Of a stretch of 64,000 nt of DNA, positions 11,877-23,155 are shown piece after piece. Numbering within the stretch: position 1 is the first letter of the stretch; each line of letters begins with the position of its first letter. Where the stretch lies: the NCBI GenBank assembly GCA_001574975.1, contig KQ965789.1:172788-236787 (forward strand), in the 5' to 3' direction. The notes under the pieces are model-generated. The model was not told the DNA's origin. It did not search any database and saw only the letters and a list, made by a program, of their open reading frames with translations. This DNA comes from Gonapodya prolifera JEL478 (taxonomy: Eukaryota; Monoblepharomycota; Monoblepharidomycetes; Monoblepharidales; Gonapodyaceae). The position numbers were made by a program, and so were the translations under genes.

Positions 11877-12883
11877 TTACAACTCAATCTCTCCCTTCCC
11901 ATACTGAGTCGCGTACTTCCAGGATCCTTTATACCACGGTGCGATGACATAAGGTATTGCGATTTTTCGCAGGACCCAGGGTAAGGTGTCGCCGACAAGG
12001 ACATTTCGAGAGGCGGCGGGGATGTGGTACAGCATGAAGGGGAGAGAGGTGAATGGTGGCTCAGATTGAACACGGACAAAGAGGCGCTGTGGGAGGTGGA
12101 AGGGGGAACGTTTCAGTTGATGGCTCGACACTTTTTACGCAGGGACCGGGAGGGAACGCACCTTGCGCATATCCAGCATCTCTTCTTCCGAGAAGCGCAT
12201 CCAGAACTCTAACGTGGCGAGAGCTTCCTCCTGGACGAGGTGAGGGAATAAGAAGTCCTGGGTACAAGCCATTCACATCGATATCCGCGATTAGCAGTCT
12301 GGCTGGCAGTCTGGCTGGAAGATAAGACAAGCACACTGGCAGCTTACCTTGATTTTTGTTGTGTAGTCAACCACTTTGTGAGAGAATTGCTCGTCGTAAG
12401 CTTCAGAGATTGGTACGTCTCGTCGGGAAGAAAGCGCTTTGAGCATATTTGTGAACTCTTCAAGGATTTTGTGGAGCACCTAGTTAATTTAAAGACACGT
12501 TGAGTAAATGCGATTGATGTCGTCCCCAAACAAGAGTACGTACGGTGTGGTCGTCCTCATATTGGGTCATGTCCACTCCCTTGGTGGCGAAAAGGGGGAA
12601 AACGATGGCATCCTCGTTCTCATGATGGCTGAAAAGACAATTCACCTCGAATTAAGGTGAGAGAAATCGAAGAGCACCGCGATTGTGCTCACAATGTGAT
12701 NNNNNNNNNNNNNNNNNNNNNNNNNNNCACCCAGCTCTTCACGTCCGGGTTTCGAACCAGCTTGGGAGACGTTTCGATGATGTTGTTTGTGGATGCGCGA
12801 ATGACGCCGTGGACCGTGTGGAGTCCGAAGTTNTCCTGCTCCCAGACGTTGAACTTTTGGGTGGCGGTGGATTGCGAAGGCAT
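11877..12883 (-). CDS. Hemerythrin HHE cation-binding domain protein (contains assembly gap)
   Basis: A four-helix HHE protein that probably binds a di-iron centre and O2 or NO. The start is placed at MPSQSTATQKFNVWEQ (12883); an in-frame ATG at 12943 is possible. Visible metal-site blocks are FGLHTVHGVIRAS (first helix His), HHENEDAIVFPLF (H-HxxxE), DDHTVLHKILEEF, and an exon with FPHLVQEEALATLEFWMRF. The C-terminal part, FMLYHIPAASRNVLVG and LPWVLRKIAIPYVIAPW, is typical of fungal HHE proteins. A run of 27 N at 12701-12727 and one N at 12833 fall inside the N-terminal coding or intron region, so that part cannot be verified. Introns lie around 12130-12200, 12300-12350 and 12480-12545. Confidence 0.8.
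12701..12727. other. Assembly gap (27 N)
   Basis: Run of unresolved bases within the hemerythrin gene; a further single N is at 12833. True gap length is unknown. Confidence 0.99.
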
Positions 12884-13379
12884 GTGGATGTTCTTTATTC
12901 TTGGTGGTGACTGAGATTCGGTTGTGTGGCAGCATTGTCGCACGGGTTTAAGAACCCCAGCGGAAGAGGCGGTGGAGATTTCGTTGGTGGCTGTGTGCCG
13001 GATGTGGGGGAACGCTGTGGTCTCGCCTGAGGGAGGCGGCGATTGCTCGTTTCGCCGAACAACCCTCCGTGGTTCGCCACAAGTGTCTGCGATCGTTTGA
13101 TATCAAAGATTTAAATCCCGTGGGCCGCGTTTCTTATTCATGCAGTGCAGGACGCGCGGGTGTTATGCAAATGACCCATAAGGATGGTGTAAATCGAAGC
13201 ACTTTACAACTCATGCTAACAGCTAAGTGACACAACGCCCAGAGTAATAAGCCTTCACGAAACTCTTCCGCCTTCACGCTTGACGTATCCCGTCTGCTTC
13301 CAAGCAAATCAGAGCAACGCGTAATCTTTGTCACGTTCACGTCTCAATCGTCGTCTCCAGGTCCGCGCTCTTCAAACAA

Positions 13380-13920
13380 AAACACAAACTTTATAAGTGC
13401 CTTCCTTTTGGTACGCTCTTCACCGAGTACCCTCAAAACACGTCATTAAGTTCAAGCTGGTTTGGCACGCTACGAGAGGGAGCTGAAAAGAATGAGGGTG
13501 ACTGAATAGAGGATGTGCGAAGCGATGCTAGCCTTATAACTCTTGGACATATCGGAGCATTATGACGTGCCCGCAGAGTTGTCAAAATCGAAGTCAGGGG
13601 AAAACTCCAAACCGCACGCTGTCAGTAAAAATTCACGCTTCAATTAGGAAATATCACTCTCGTTCCTGTGGGACCTTTAACGACTTTGGCGATGAAAAGG
13701 TAGAAGGCTGTTAATATGCAGTCAAGTAACTCAGACTGCCCGTCACACTTCGGCACCGTGACCACACACGGTACAGCCAATGAACTGCGGAAATCGAAAA
13801 GAGGGTTCGTTTTGACTGCGCGCTGCCATGCAGTTGTACGCCGTGTAAACTACTACTAGCAAAATGTTTTGACTATTGACCCACGAAACCCAAGGAGTCC
13901 TCCTCAAACCTCGCTTGCAC
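13380..13920. repeat. Degenerate duplicated intergenic segment, copy 1
   Basis: Shares ordered blocks with 16120-16560: a CTCAAnACACGTCATnnAG block, then CATTATGACGTG and GAGTTGTCAA, then CACACGG(C/T)ACAGCC, in the same order and with similar spacing. Identity between blocks is low, so the duplication is old. No coding function is visible. Confidence 0.55.
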
Positions 13921-14012
13921 TGGATGTAAAAGGTTGATCGGACGGGCCACTGCCTCAGCTGTTTCGGTGCTCGAATCGGTGTTGGCGCCGGATGAGATGA
14001 TGTCTGCGTGGG
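13921..14012 (-). pseudogene. Duplicated 5' fragment of the DUF2804 gene
   Basis: Aligns base for base, with scattered changes, to 15161-15252, which is the translation start region of the DUF2804 gene. Shared blocks include GATCGGAC, TCGGTGCTCG and the GGATGnGATGA stretch on the + strand. The reading frame gives TSSHPAPTP against TSSHPAAST in the gene, then diverges. It lies about 100 bp past the 3' end of its parent gene, in the same orientation. It is only about 90 bp, so it is a relic, not a gene. Confidence 0.6.
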
Positions 14013-14126
14013 ATAAACCATAACAAAATTTCTTACTTCACTTGAAGTAGTAATAACATTTTCACCAAAGCGGTCTTTAAATAAAGAGTACTCTTCTCAG
14101 TCTATTTGAAATGTTGAATCCCCACT

Positions 14127-15254
14127 TTACCACGTCGCGTCATGGTCCTCAGTCACGCCAACGAGGTTCTCCACCATTATTTCCATTCCCCCAACGGTGA
14201 TTTTTCCATTAAAGACCCCGACTGGTTGGACGTATCTGCTCTTCACCAGCACCAAGTTTTTATCTTGTGACCTCACACCTTCCGGAACAAACTCCAAGTC
14301 CACCGCTCCATCGGAGGTCTGTATCTTCCAAGGTTTTCCGGGATTCTCCTTGTCGAACTTCACCACTGCCGCACCAACACGGTACACTTTCCCGCCCACC
14401 CAGACGACATTTTCCACCTCTCCGTTGAAACCTTCGACAAGGTTCAGTCCGAGTGCTTCTTTCCCTTCGGCTCCGCTCCGAGACGCCGAGACCCACCGCC
14501 ATGCCGTATGGCGGGCCACGAGCCCAAAAGTATGATCGAGCCCTCCAGTGTGGTCCGCCAAGTCGTATTCTTTGCCGGTGACAATTGCTTTCCCGGATAC
14601 AGCAAAGCAAGCAGATTTGTGAGTGCAGTTCGCCAGGCCGCCCTGAGCGTCAAGACGAGCAAAGGCGCACATCGTTGGCTCTGGCACGGATGATGTCAGC
14701 GTGGCTTCAAGGGAAACATGTGGGGGGCTTCCACCAGCTGAAGCCTTTATGTTCCACGTTGATGTTCCAGCACTTCCACCAGCAACTCGCTCAATGAGAA
14801 TGTTTAGACCTCTGCCCTTCCACTCAGTCCTGCTCTCCGCCCCAGCCCTTACACCAAGCGCAACTTTGGCATTGAATCCTGGAACGCCCATTACGCTCAC
14901 GTCTGCCACAACTTTCCTGGCGTCTCTGTCAAAAACGTACAAGAACCCGTTGGCTCCCACACCCAGGTCCGCGATCGCCATCCCGATGATGACCCGCGGC
15001 CCTGCGATGCTGGCGTACTGCCATCGCTTAGAGTGTGCAAAGCGCCACACCCCACTGCGACTCCATGGCGGGAGGAGAGAAGACCACGCGGGAGGAGATG
15101 ATGCCCCGACGTAGGCTCCGAAGAGAGGCGCTCCACTGTGCGATATAATGGAGGATGGGGCGGGGGGTAAAGGCTGATCGGACAGACGACGTGGCTCCGA
15201 TGCATCGGTGCTCGGGGCGGTGCTGGCGGCTGGATGGGATGACGTGGACGCCAT
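14127..15254 (-). CDS. DUF2804 family protein
   Basis: Intronless reading frame of 375 residues from MASTSSHPA (15254). The frame stays open upstream to 15506, but the residues before this Met do not look conserved. The body matches the DUF2804 pattern: RWQYASIAGPRVIIGMAIAD, FLYVFDRDARKV, DHTGGLDHTFGLVARHTAWRW, GLNLVEGFNGEVENVVWVGG, and VQPVGVFNGKITVGG near the C-terminus. The family is found in bacteria and fungi and is predicted to have a lipocalin-like/AttH-like beta fold; its biochemical role is unknown. Pro/Ser-rich residues 1-60 probably form a disordered leader. The lack of introns contrasts with its intron-rich neighbours. Confidence 0.88.
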   Translation of the reverse strand: MASTSSHPAASTAPSTDASEPRRLSDQPLPPAPSSIISHSGAPLFGAYVGASSPPAWSSLLPPWSRSGVWRFAHSKRWQYASIAGPRVIIGMAIADLGVGANGFLYVFDRDARKVVADVSVMGVPGFNAKVALGVRAGAESRTEWKGRGLNILIERVAGGSAGTSTWNIKASAGGSPPHVSLEATLTSSVPEPTMCAFARLDAQGGLANCTHKSACFAVSGKAIVTGKEYDLADHTGGLDHTFGLVARHTAWRWVSASRSGAEGKEALGLNLVEGFNGEVENVVWVGGKVYRVGAAVVKFDKENPGKPWKIQTSDGAVDLEFVPEGVRSQDKNLVLVKSRYVQPVGVFNGKITVGGMEIMVENLVGVTEDHDATW

Positions 15255-15506
15255 GATGTGAATGAAATCCGACTTGACTCGGTGCAATGGTTTTCTCGGG
15301 TTTCCGTTGGACCCAAATCGCGGTAATGAATCAAGGCACGTTTCTCCGGTCAACGTCCTGAGTGGCGGCTCCGACACCCGCCCACGAGCCGATGACTCGT
15401 ACCGAGAAACTGGTCCGCATATTTGCGATGTTACTTCTTTCGCTCCACTGGAAAGTTTGAACCCCGATCGAGAGTGATTGAAACCAAGGGTGTAGCTTAC
15501 TTGCAC

Positions 15507-16860
15507 ATCAGATGCAAACGTACGCTCATAATATACGGCTATTTACTTGCATCGCTACATCACCAAGAATGGTTCCCACCGGGCCGGCATCTTTTCTGCA
15601 AGTATTATCTCTGTCTTTGTGAACTTCCCAAGGATTGTTTGGTGTTCACAGCCAATTCCAAGCCACGTTGAATAAAAACTGTGGACTTCTCGTCTTCCAC
15701 AGAAGCAAAAGTGTGCACCATATGATCATCATCCATAACGTTTCATGTCCACTCCTTTCGCATTCGGTGTCCGCTAAGCACCTGACCCACCCTCCACCAA
15801 AGAAAGAAATTGATCATCTCTCACCGTTTTCTCATTCTTCCCTTTCCTTATATTAAACACTCGCTAATGCACGAGCCGCGACGAGGTCAAGACCTTTCGA
15901 CCTTCAACTTCCGGGCTGATTCGCAACAAGCTTCTGCAATCTTCTGACATCGATAATTTTCGCTCTTCTAATGGCCCACATAGCATCTTAGTGAATTGAA
16001 TGACGCGAGAACTTCAAATTGCAAAGGTCACAATTAAAGGGATGACGATAACCTTTGAGCTGATCAAAAGTATTTTTTTTTTAACTTATGCCAAGCACGA
16101 AGCCCAATGCAAAAAGTTGATAAAACAAAGATCTTGAAGTATTCTCCGTTTGCGTCAATCTTCTTCGAGTCCCCTCAATACACGTCATCGAGTCCGAGCC
16201 AGTTCGGCGTCGCCGGCGGACGCCACCAAATGTGAGCTTAAAAGGAGGAGGATGGCTAAGTCAAGAATTGGCTCCGTCTAAAACTTTGGTGTATACTACA
16301 TTATGACGTGTATGCTGAGTTGTCAAGAAGGAAAAGTGAAGGAGGAAAGGGGGTCCCCACAGACTCTCAAAATGCACGCTTCAGTCACAAAAGGAACGAT
16401 CATGCTAATGCAAAACATATCCAGCTGTAGTGATGAAAGCTAGGAGGAGCTAACACTGTATCTTCGACCATCAAACTTCGGAGCTGATCACACACGGCAC
16501 AGCCGCTGAACCGAGAAATTTCGGAAATAGAACCTCTTTGCGATCATGTGTTATCGCCACCCACGTACGCCTCATAAACAGCCACGACTTGCGGAATTTG
16601 CCCCGAGAGTCAGCACGCTCGCTCAGCACGCAAAACGCAAGCAGTCGAGTTTAAACAGCTTAGTGCACAGCAGGTGTTCTCGCCATTCTTGAGGCCACGA
16701 ACTCGGCCGAGAGGACGGGGCGAGTCCAGACCGGATGAGAAACGGGTGAGAAGCAATGGCGACTGCGCGAGGGCAGACGCAATTGCACATGGTTCCGGAA
16801 AGCGCTCATTGCCCCTTGGGCTCTGACACTTCTGATCTAAAACGGCAAACGGGATGATTG
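15507..16860. repeat. Intergenic region with old duplicated segments (copies 2 and 3)
   Basis: The segment 16120-16560 mirrors 13380-13800 (see that entry). A block near 15890-15935, CTTTCGACCTTCAACTTC then GGGCTGATTCG, resembles CTTCGACCATCAAACTTC and GAGCTGATCAC at 16461-16490, suggesting a third, shorter copy. A frame at 16610-16870 (-) contains ENTCCALSCLNSTAC, weakly like the Cys-rich gene at 9.8-10.5 kb. No intact gene is visible in this 1.3 kb. Confidence 0.45.
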
Positions 16861-16904
16861 CCTGATTCATTGATCACGACGCTTATATCCTCATTGTTAC
16901 AGAA

Positions 16905-17220
16905 CCCGCGATCTTATGTACCCCAGTTCAAGTTCACTATTAGCAAAGTAGAACCCCATCTACGTACTCCAACCTCGCGGCAATTGGCTCACTGGAAGGC
17001 CCTGTACAAAACTCAACGCCATGATTTTCTGCAGGGCAGTTACCTATCTGGCAAGTCGAACCACATATTACGGTATCACCTGCTATAAGTTTGATGGGGT
17101 AGAACGTACAAGATCAAGCAACGGAAAGGAGGTCAGAAGTCATGCAATGATTTCGAGACCAGGAACGGCCCACAGAGATGAAACGAAACTTACGATTTAT
17201 CCCTCTTACCCTTCGTCAGG
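16905..17220 (-). pseudogene. Relic or single exon of the small Cys-rich secreted family
   Basis: On the minus strand, after an acceptor at about 17080, the frame reads VICGSTCQIGNCPAENHGVEFCTGP. This corresponds to TICGYYCNQASCPAEGHGVQFCSGS in the Cys-rich gene at 9809-10562. No signal-peptide exon or upstream Cys block could be linked, so it is likely a truncated paralogue. Its 3' part reads through to a stop shortly after. A second weak copy may lie at 16610-16700. Confidence 0.5.
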
Positions 17221-17256
17221 TTGAGACAAGAAAACCAAATCGGAGGCGTATTCTAT

Positions 17257-18886
17257 CTATTCACCGTCTTTCGCATTTAGTGCTACGGCCGTACTAGTCG
17301 CTGAACCTCGCACTCCAAGCTCGCTCACTGCATCGGGGTTTGTAAACACAAAGTTATCCCTGTTTATGATGTACTCCGAGTCCATGAACCCCAAAATCTC
17401 CACCAACTCAGACGACTTGCAGCCCTTCACCCTCGCAATCTCGGCCGCGGTGTAGTTCACGATACCCTTCCCGAGCTCGACGTGATTGCCTTCGACGGCT
17501 CCCACAACTCGAACGGCCTGTCCGCTTCCAAACGATCCCTCGACACCCACAATGCCAGCCGCGAAGAGTGAAGAGTGGTGCCGCACGATTGCGCGGGCGG
17601 CGCCAGCGTCAACGACGATGGTGCCCGAGGTGGCGAGACCGAATTGAATCCACCATTTTCGATCTGCGGTAGGCTGGCTTCGGGCGAGGAAAACGGTGCC
17701 CATGCTCGTGAGGGGTGCACGCTCCGAGGGAGGAGACGGGGTTGAGGAGGGCTTGGCAGGTCTCCCGTTAACCGCGCTCGGGACTCCATCAAGGTGAGTA
17801 GCAGACCCAGACAAGGATCCGGTGGTTGGAGGACTGGTAGAGTGGTGGTGATGTGTGGATCCGAAACGGGGTTTGATGGTTCCAGCAAGCTCGTCAATAA
17901 TCCTCGGCACCTCCGTGATCCTCTCCGACGAGCACACAATCGTCGTGCACCCCGCCGCTGTCGCCAACTCTGCAGCTATAAGTTTCGTCACCATCCCGCC
18001 CGTCCCCAAGGCACTTCCCGGGGCGGACACCGTCACCTGGCGCCTCACTTCGCCAACGTTCTCCACCACCGCCACACGCTTCGCGTTCGGGTTTGTCCGG
18101 GGGTTATCAGTGTACAGCGCGTCCACGTCCGTCAGAATGAAAAGGAAGTCGGCCGAGACCATTCCGGCGGTGATTGCCGAGAGGGTGTCGTTGTCACCGA
18201 AACGAAGCTCAGTGGTCGAGATGGTGTCGTTTTCGTTCACGATGGGGACGACCCCCATCGAGAGGAGTTCGCGGAAGGTAGTGGTGGCGTTGAGGTATTG
18301 TGAACGCTGACGCGGTCGTGGGCGAGTGTTGGTTTAGTCGGGGTGCCACCGGTCAGAAGAAGCTCGCAGGCACTCACGTCGGCGAGGTCCATCCGGGTAA
18401 GCAGGATTTGTCCGATAGGTTGGTCAAAGTGCCCGAACAGGTCGTCATAGAGCGCCATTAGTCGTCCTTGCCCAACAGCCGCTACAGCCTTCCCTCACAA
18501 AGCAAAACCCCCCGTCGTACCCCAAAAATTCAATTCACGGACTCCCACGCCAATCCCACAACAGTCGCAATTACCTGCTTTCCACTCAACCCCTTAGGTC
18601 TCTTCTCCAAGCCCAACCTTCTCAATCCCGTCCCCACCGCGCCACTGGACACCACCACCACGCGATGGCCCGCATCTTTGAGCTTCACGACCGTCTCTGC
18701 CAATTGGGATAGCGTGGCCAGCCGGGGGCGGTGTGTCTTTTCGTCCACGATCGAACTCGTCCCGACTTTGAATACGATCGTGTAGTGAGCCGGGTGGGGG
18801 GATGAGACCCGCGCGGGGACATCGGACGCGAGACGCGCGGAGGGGGAGTTAGGTGGGGGAGTCTTGGATGAGGCGGGACGTTTCAT
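17257..18886 (-). CDS. PRO1: Glutamate 5-kinase (proline biosynthesis)
   Basis: Phosphorylates glutamate to gamma-glutamyl phosphate, the first step of proline synthesis. The start is at [10 protein letters not shown] (18886); an upstream in-frame ATG at 18970 adds 28 unconserved residues. Motifs: [10 protein letters not shown] (nucleotide/phosphate loop), [27 protein letters not shown], then across an intron [12 protein letters not shown], and [37 protein letters not shown] and [15 protein letters not shown]. The C-terminal PUA domain has [44 protein letters not shown] His/Ser/Thr/Pro-rich insert of roughly 60 residues separates the kinase and PUA parts. Two short introns fall near 18255-18330 and 18450-18520. 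It lies head-to-head with the 5-phosphatase gene, start codons about 100 bp apart. Confidence 0.95.
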
Positions 18887-18986
18887 TGGGGGTTTTTCGG
18901 TTCGACTCACTTTTTGATGGAGAAGTGTAGTAACAAAACTTCTGTCCAGTCTATAACCAACCCGTGCCACCCAAACCTTATTTCGA

Positions 18987-20827
18987 TTGATGCTCGCCGG
19001 CTGTTGTTGTGCTAATCACCATCGTGTCCACCCATCGAGCGATGCAGGATTGATCTCTCGAACCGACAGTCGCCGACCACTTAAACGCGCCCGATCAGAC
19101 GAAGATGGAAACGAGGTGGTCAATGCTCCACCCCCAGCTCTGGTGATCGACCTGCCCGAACCTGACGCGCGGTTCCATGAAACGAATGAAGATTGGGACA
19201 ACGCGCCGTGGCTGCGAAGGAAACTGTCGGCGACTGTGGGAGCGTCTTTTGTGTTGTTGGGTGATGCCATTGCAGGACTGGCCGGATTCAAGGCTAAGTC
19301 TCATGATACGATCCGGATATTTGTGGGGACGTGGAATATGTACGGAAGGGTAGGTGTCTAGGGGGTTGCCTAGGTCGGGTGGGGTGACAACTCCAACCTG
19401 CACTAATTTCTCTTCCTGACCAAGCCACCACCCCCAGACATCTCCCCCTGCATCCCAGCTCTCGGTTTATCCGCTGCGTCCGGTCTTCCATACCACCTCC
19501 TCTCCATCACGACCCAAGAGTGCTCTCGGCTGCTGGAACGCTCTGTCCTCTTCCCCGACAAATCAGCGTGGGAACTGTTGCTCCGCTCCCATCTTGGGCA
19601 GGCGTACACCATGCTTTGCGCGTGCACCATGGCGGGGCTTCACATTGTGGTGTTTGCGCACAAATCGTTGTTTGCGCGGATCGATACGTCTTCGATTCGG
19701 AGTGTCAAGGTGCCATGTGGGATCGCCAACGTGCTGGGAAACAAGGGCGCCGTTGCCGTCTCTCTTGAGATTGGCGGTCGGACACTATGCTTTGTCGGAG
19801 TGCACCTCACAGCAGGCGACAAGCCCAAGTACTGTGAAGCTCGAAATTCCGACCACCGCAGGATTGAAACATTATTAGCGGAGCAGCTTTATGTCGGAGG
19901 AAGGCTTCCCGATTTGACGTTCTTTGCAGGGGACCTCAATTATCGCGTCAATGCGACGAGAGAGGAAGCAGACGAGTGGATCGACACTGGAAAAGTGGTT
20001 GTGCTTTGGGAGAGGGACCAACTTACAAGAGAGATGGCGCAAGGTAATGCACTCAAAGATTACAAAGAAGCGGGTCCTGTCGCGTTTCCACCGACGCACA
20101 AGTATAATGTCGCCACTGGTGTAAATGAAATTCTCCAAAGCGATCCAGCGGACGAAGACGAAGACGATTCTGGAACTTCGCCACCGTCACCAAACACACC
20201 ACTTCCTGGGACGAACTTTCCTGCGCTCTCAATGCCTTCAAGCTACGCTCGAATACCTCCAGATGCTCGCCCTTCGATGCAGTACGACTCGTCAAAGAAG
20301 CGACGCGTTCCAGCGTGGACAGATCGCGTTCTGGTACGACACTTGCGGAAGAACTCTGACCGGAACCTGGCTTCGGCGGGAGGGTTGAACAATTCAGCAC
20401 AAAAAGCAGGAGGCAAAGTCGATCCAGTTGGAACATTCCACCCTGATATGGGGAAGGATCAAAAGCCAGGGGCAACTGAAGCAATTGACACACTTCGACT
20501 ACCCGACCCAAATCCAACACGAAGCTTGCAGAATCCTCGACCTTGTCCAAATCCCAATCCTCGCTCCCACACACCCTCTCCAACCACCACCCCGATCTCC
20601 ACCACCCACCACCGCGCCCCAAATCCGCCCACACAATCTATTCCAAATCTCGGCCCACGACACCTGGGTCTAGTCGAGGCGGAGCTCCCGGATGGCTCGC
20701 GACATTGTTGGTGTGGCGTAAAGAGGAGGAGCGGGTGGAGTGCAAGGAGTACCGCGCAGTGGGGGAGCTGTATGGGTCGGATCATCGCCCCGTCATTGCA
20801 GTTTTCGAGGTGTCTGGGTGGGAGTAG
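18987..20827 (+). CDS. Inositol polyphosphate 5-phosphatase
   Basis: Removes the 5-phosphate of phosphoinositides or inositol phosphates with Mg2+. The endonuclease/exonuclease/phosphatase fold is clear: IRIFVGTWNMYGR (exon 1), then after an intron at about 19350-19430 ITTQECS, GNKGAVAVSLEI, FVGVHLTAGD, RNSDHRRIETLL, FFAGDLNYRV, FPPTHKYNV, KRRVPAWTDRVL, and finally YGSDHRPVIAVFEVSGWE. Both signature motifs (P-x-W-x-D-R-x-L and S-D-H-x-P-V) are intact. They are separated by about 440 nt instead of about 100, so either a roughly 330 nt intron or a Pro/Ser/Thr-rich insert lies at 20345-20690. No CRAL-TRIO, SH2 or Sac domain is present. The N-terminus is basic and disordered. Confidence 0.92.
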
Positions 20828-21108
20828 CACCACACCAAGAAAGCCGTATGAACTTACCCCAATATATTATATTTTCACATTATTTAGTCACAAGACAGCC
20901 TCGGAAGTTCAACCAAAAACACGAAAAGCCTAATTCACCCAATCCCGCCATTCCCTCAGATCCGCCCGCACCACTCACGCCGCCCGTAATCTTAGCCCTA
21001 ATTCACCCCCTAGCCTATCCATAACGCCTTCCCCAGCGCCTCTTTCCGACGAGAGCACCACAGGAAAATTGAACGTCTGCACCAGGGCGTCCTCTTCTGC
21101 CTGCCGCG

Positions 21109-23039
21109 CTACCTAGAAGTCGCGCCCATTCCCTTCCAGGCAACCTCCCCACACTCACACACAACGGCCAACAACGTGTCCAAGTCCTCCTCAGTGACGC
21201 GGTAGTTCACTATACATGCCCGCAGAGCTTTCACCTTTACACCAGTCGATTCCGCTACATCAGAACTCCCCATATTCAAAGACGCCACTTGGGCCTCCAG
21301 CGACTCCACAGGGAACGTCGTAGGCGTGAGGAAGCATCGCCCATCTTTTTGCAACAGATCAGCAATCGTATCTTGCAGTTGATTGAGTTGTTCCAGTGCT
21401 GGTTCACGGTCCCCAGAGGCAGGAATGTACCTGAAACAGGTGACGCTCAGCGGTCCTTCCGCGACCACCTCCAGCACGCGGCCCCTATTCCGGATCCTGT
21501 TCCTCAACTCCCTCGCCATTCGAATATCCCTCCCAATGTACTCAGCGTACCCGTTACGCCCGAGTGACTGAATAGCCAGCCAGAGCTTGGCGGCGCGGAA
21601 GGGGCGGGTCTGCTCGATGGTGAATTCAGAGAACCACGGAAGCGAGCGGTCGGAGAGGAGATATGGCGGCAGGAGGGAGAAGGACTGGCGGAGGACGAGG
21701 GGGTCTTTGACGAGCGCGCAGCCGCAGTCGACTGTCAGAGTTGAACAAATGGGAGGTGGGAGGTTGTAGGTGCAGCGTTCGATAAGGAGAAGGTTGCGGG
21801 CTCAAATCAAAAGAGACAACTCACTCGGAACGTAAAGCCACTTATGCTGATCAACCGCCAAGGAATCTGCCCTTTCCATCCCCTTATACAAGTGCTTCAA
21901 CTCATCCACCAGTACACCAGCGGCTCCAAAGCTCCCATCCACATGGAACCACATCCCCTCTTTTTCGCACACGTTTGCAAGTTGGTCCAAATCGTCTATG
22001 GCGCCAGTGTTTACTGTCCCAGCGGACGCTGCGACGCAAACGGGGCGAAGACCATCGCAGCGGTCGGATTCTATCTGAGTCAGCAAGTGGGGGATGGAAA
22101 GTTGGAAGGTTCCAGGGACAGTGGGGATCTTGCGGAGGTAAGAAGAGCCGATGCCGAGGAGTTCGATGGCTTTTTGGATGCAGCTGGTGCTCTTTGTCAG
22201 TCAGTTCCCGACAACACGAAATCCACGAAAGTTAACTCTCTCACCTGTGCCCCTCGGTCGACGTATAAACAACCATCGGCTTGCTCCACTCGCCTCCCTC
22301 CCTCGCCAGCCCCAAGAACCCTTTCTGTCGAAGCTCGGTCCCGCCGCCCATCTTGAACCGCATTGCAGCGAGGCAAACGATATTTGCGACACTTCCGCCA
22401 CTGACGAGCACACCGGCGGAAGTCGACGGGTATCCGAGCTGGTTGGATAGGAAGTGATATGGTGAATCAGTGCTGGAACGCTTGTGCATCCAATCAGTGC
22501 AGTGAAGGGACTCACCATCTCTTTCATCCATTTGAGAACGCCGTGCTCCACGTAGGTCGCCGAGTGGTCGCCCCCCGCTACACTAGGATTCATACCAGAA
22601 GCCAAGAAATCCGCAAGGATTCCGACCGGAGCTGGTGGGGAATTCACCTGGCCGTCCACAAGATGTTTCAGGACGTAAGTCGAGCATGTTCCTGTCATAA
22701 CGTACCCAACCAAAAAATTTCGCGCTACCGTTGCCCATGGGATAGCCGACGACGTCTCTCTCGAACGCGGCAAGGAGTGCAGACGTGTCTCCCACAGGCT
22801 CGTCGGGCAAATCCGCCATCACTGGTTGTTTTCTTTGAATGAGCTCTCTCCACAACGCCCGATCCTAAATCTGTGGCAGACTCACTGAGTTTGTGCTTCA
22901 ATTCATCTGGTACAGCCTTCCTCGTCAGCGAGACTTCGCCATCGGCCCGTGATTGAAGTCCCTGCAAATGTCTTGTGACGATGTCCACTGCCTGGTACCC
23001 AAGCGCTCTGAAGTCCTCAGCAGGAATGTCGACGGGCAT
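21109..23039 (-). CDS. Group II pyridoxal-phosphate decarboxylase (aromatic amino acid / glutamate decarboxylase superfamily)
   Basis: Starts MPVDIPAEDFRALGYQAVD, typical of the AADC-like branch. In order: HPRF-like region GNGSAKFFGWV, PVGILADFLASGMNPSV, TYVEHGVLKWMKEM, GVLVSGGSVANIVCLAAMR, YTSTEGHRCIQKAIELLGIG, VCVAASAGTVNTGAIDDL, MWFHVDGSFGAAG, and the PLP Schiff-base lysine motif SLAVDQHKWLYVP. Then come DPLVLRQSFSL, RPFRAAKLWLAIQSLG and the C-terminal LRACIVNYRVTEEDLDTL. VDQHKW instead of NPHKW places it outside classical DOPA/tryptophan decarboxylases, so the substrate is uncertain. At least four introns of 50-100 nt are needed (for example 22195-22255 and 22845-22880). Confidence 0.9.
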
Positions 23040-23155
23040 GGGCAATCGATGAATACGAGCTGAAATCGGACGTGTTGGTTCCGTCGAGCTGATCAGGTCC
23101 AAAGGGCGGATATTTGAACTGTGCCTCCACCAAGAAACAGTAAATGAATTTATTA

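Noticed and set aside
12690-12935. ORFs through the N run
   Set aside because: Translation across unknown bases is meaningless; only flanking hemerythrin sequence was used.
16610-16870. Independent secreted Cys-rich gene
   Set aside because: One Cys cluster resembles the family, but no signal peptide or other conserved block; kept only as a note in the intergenic entry.
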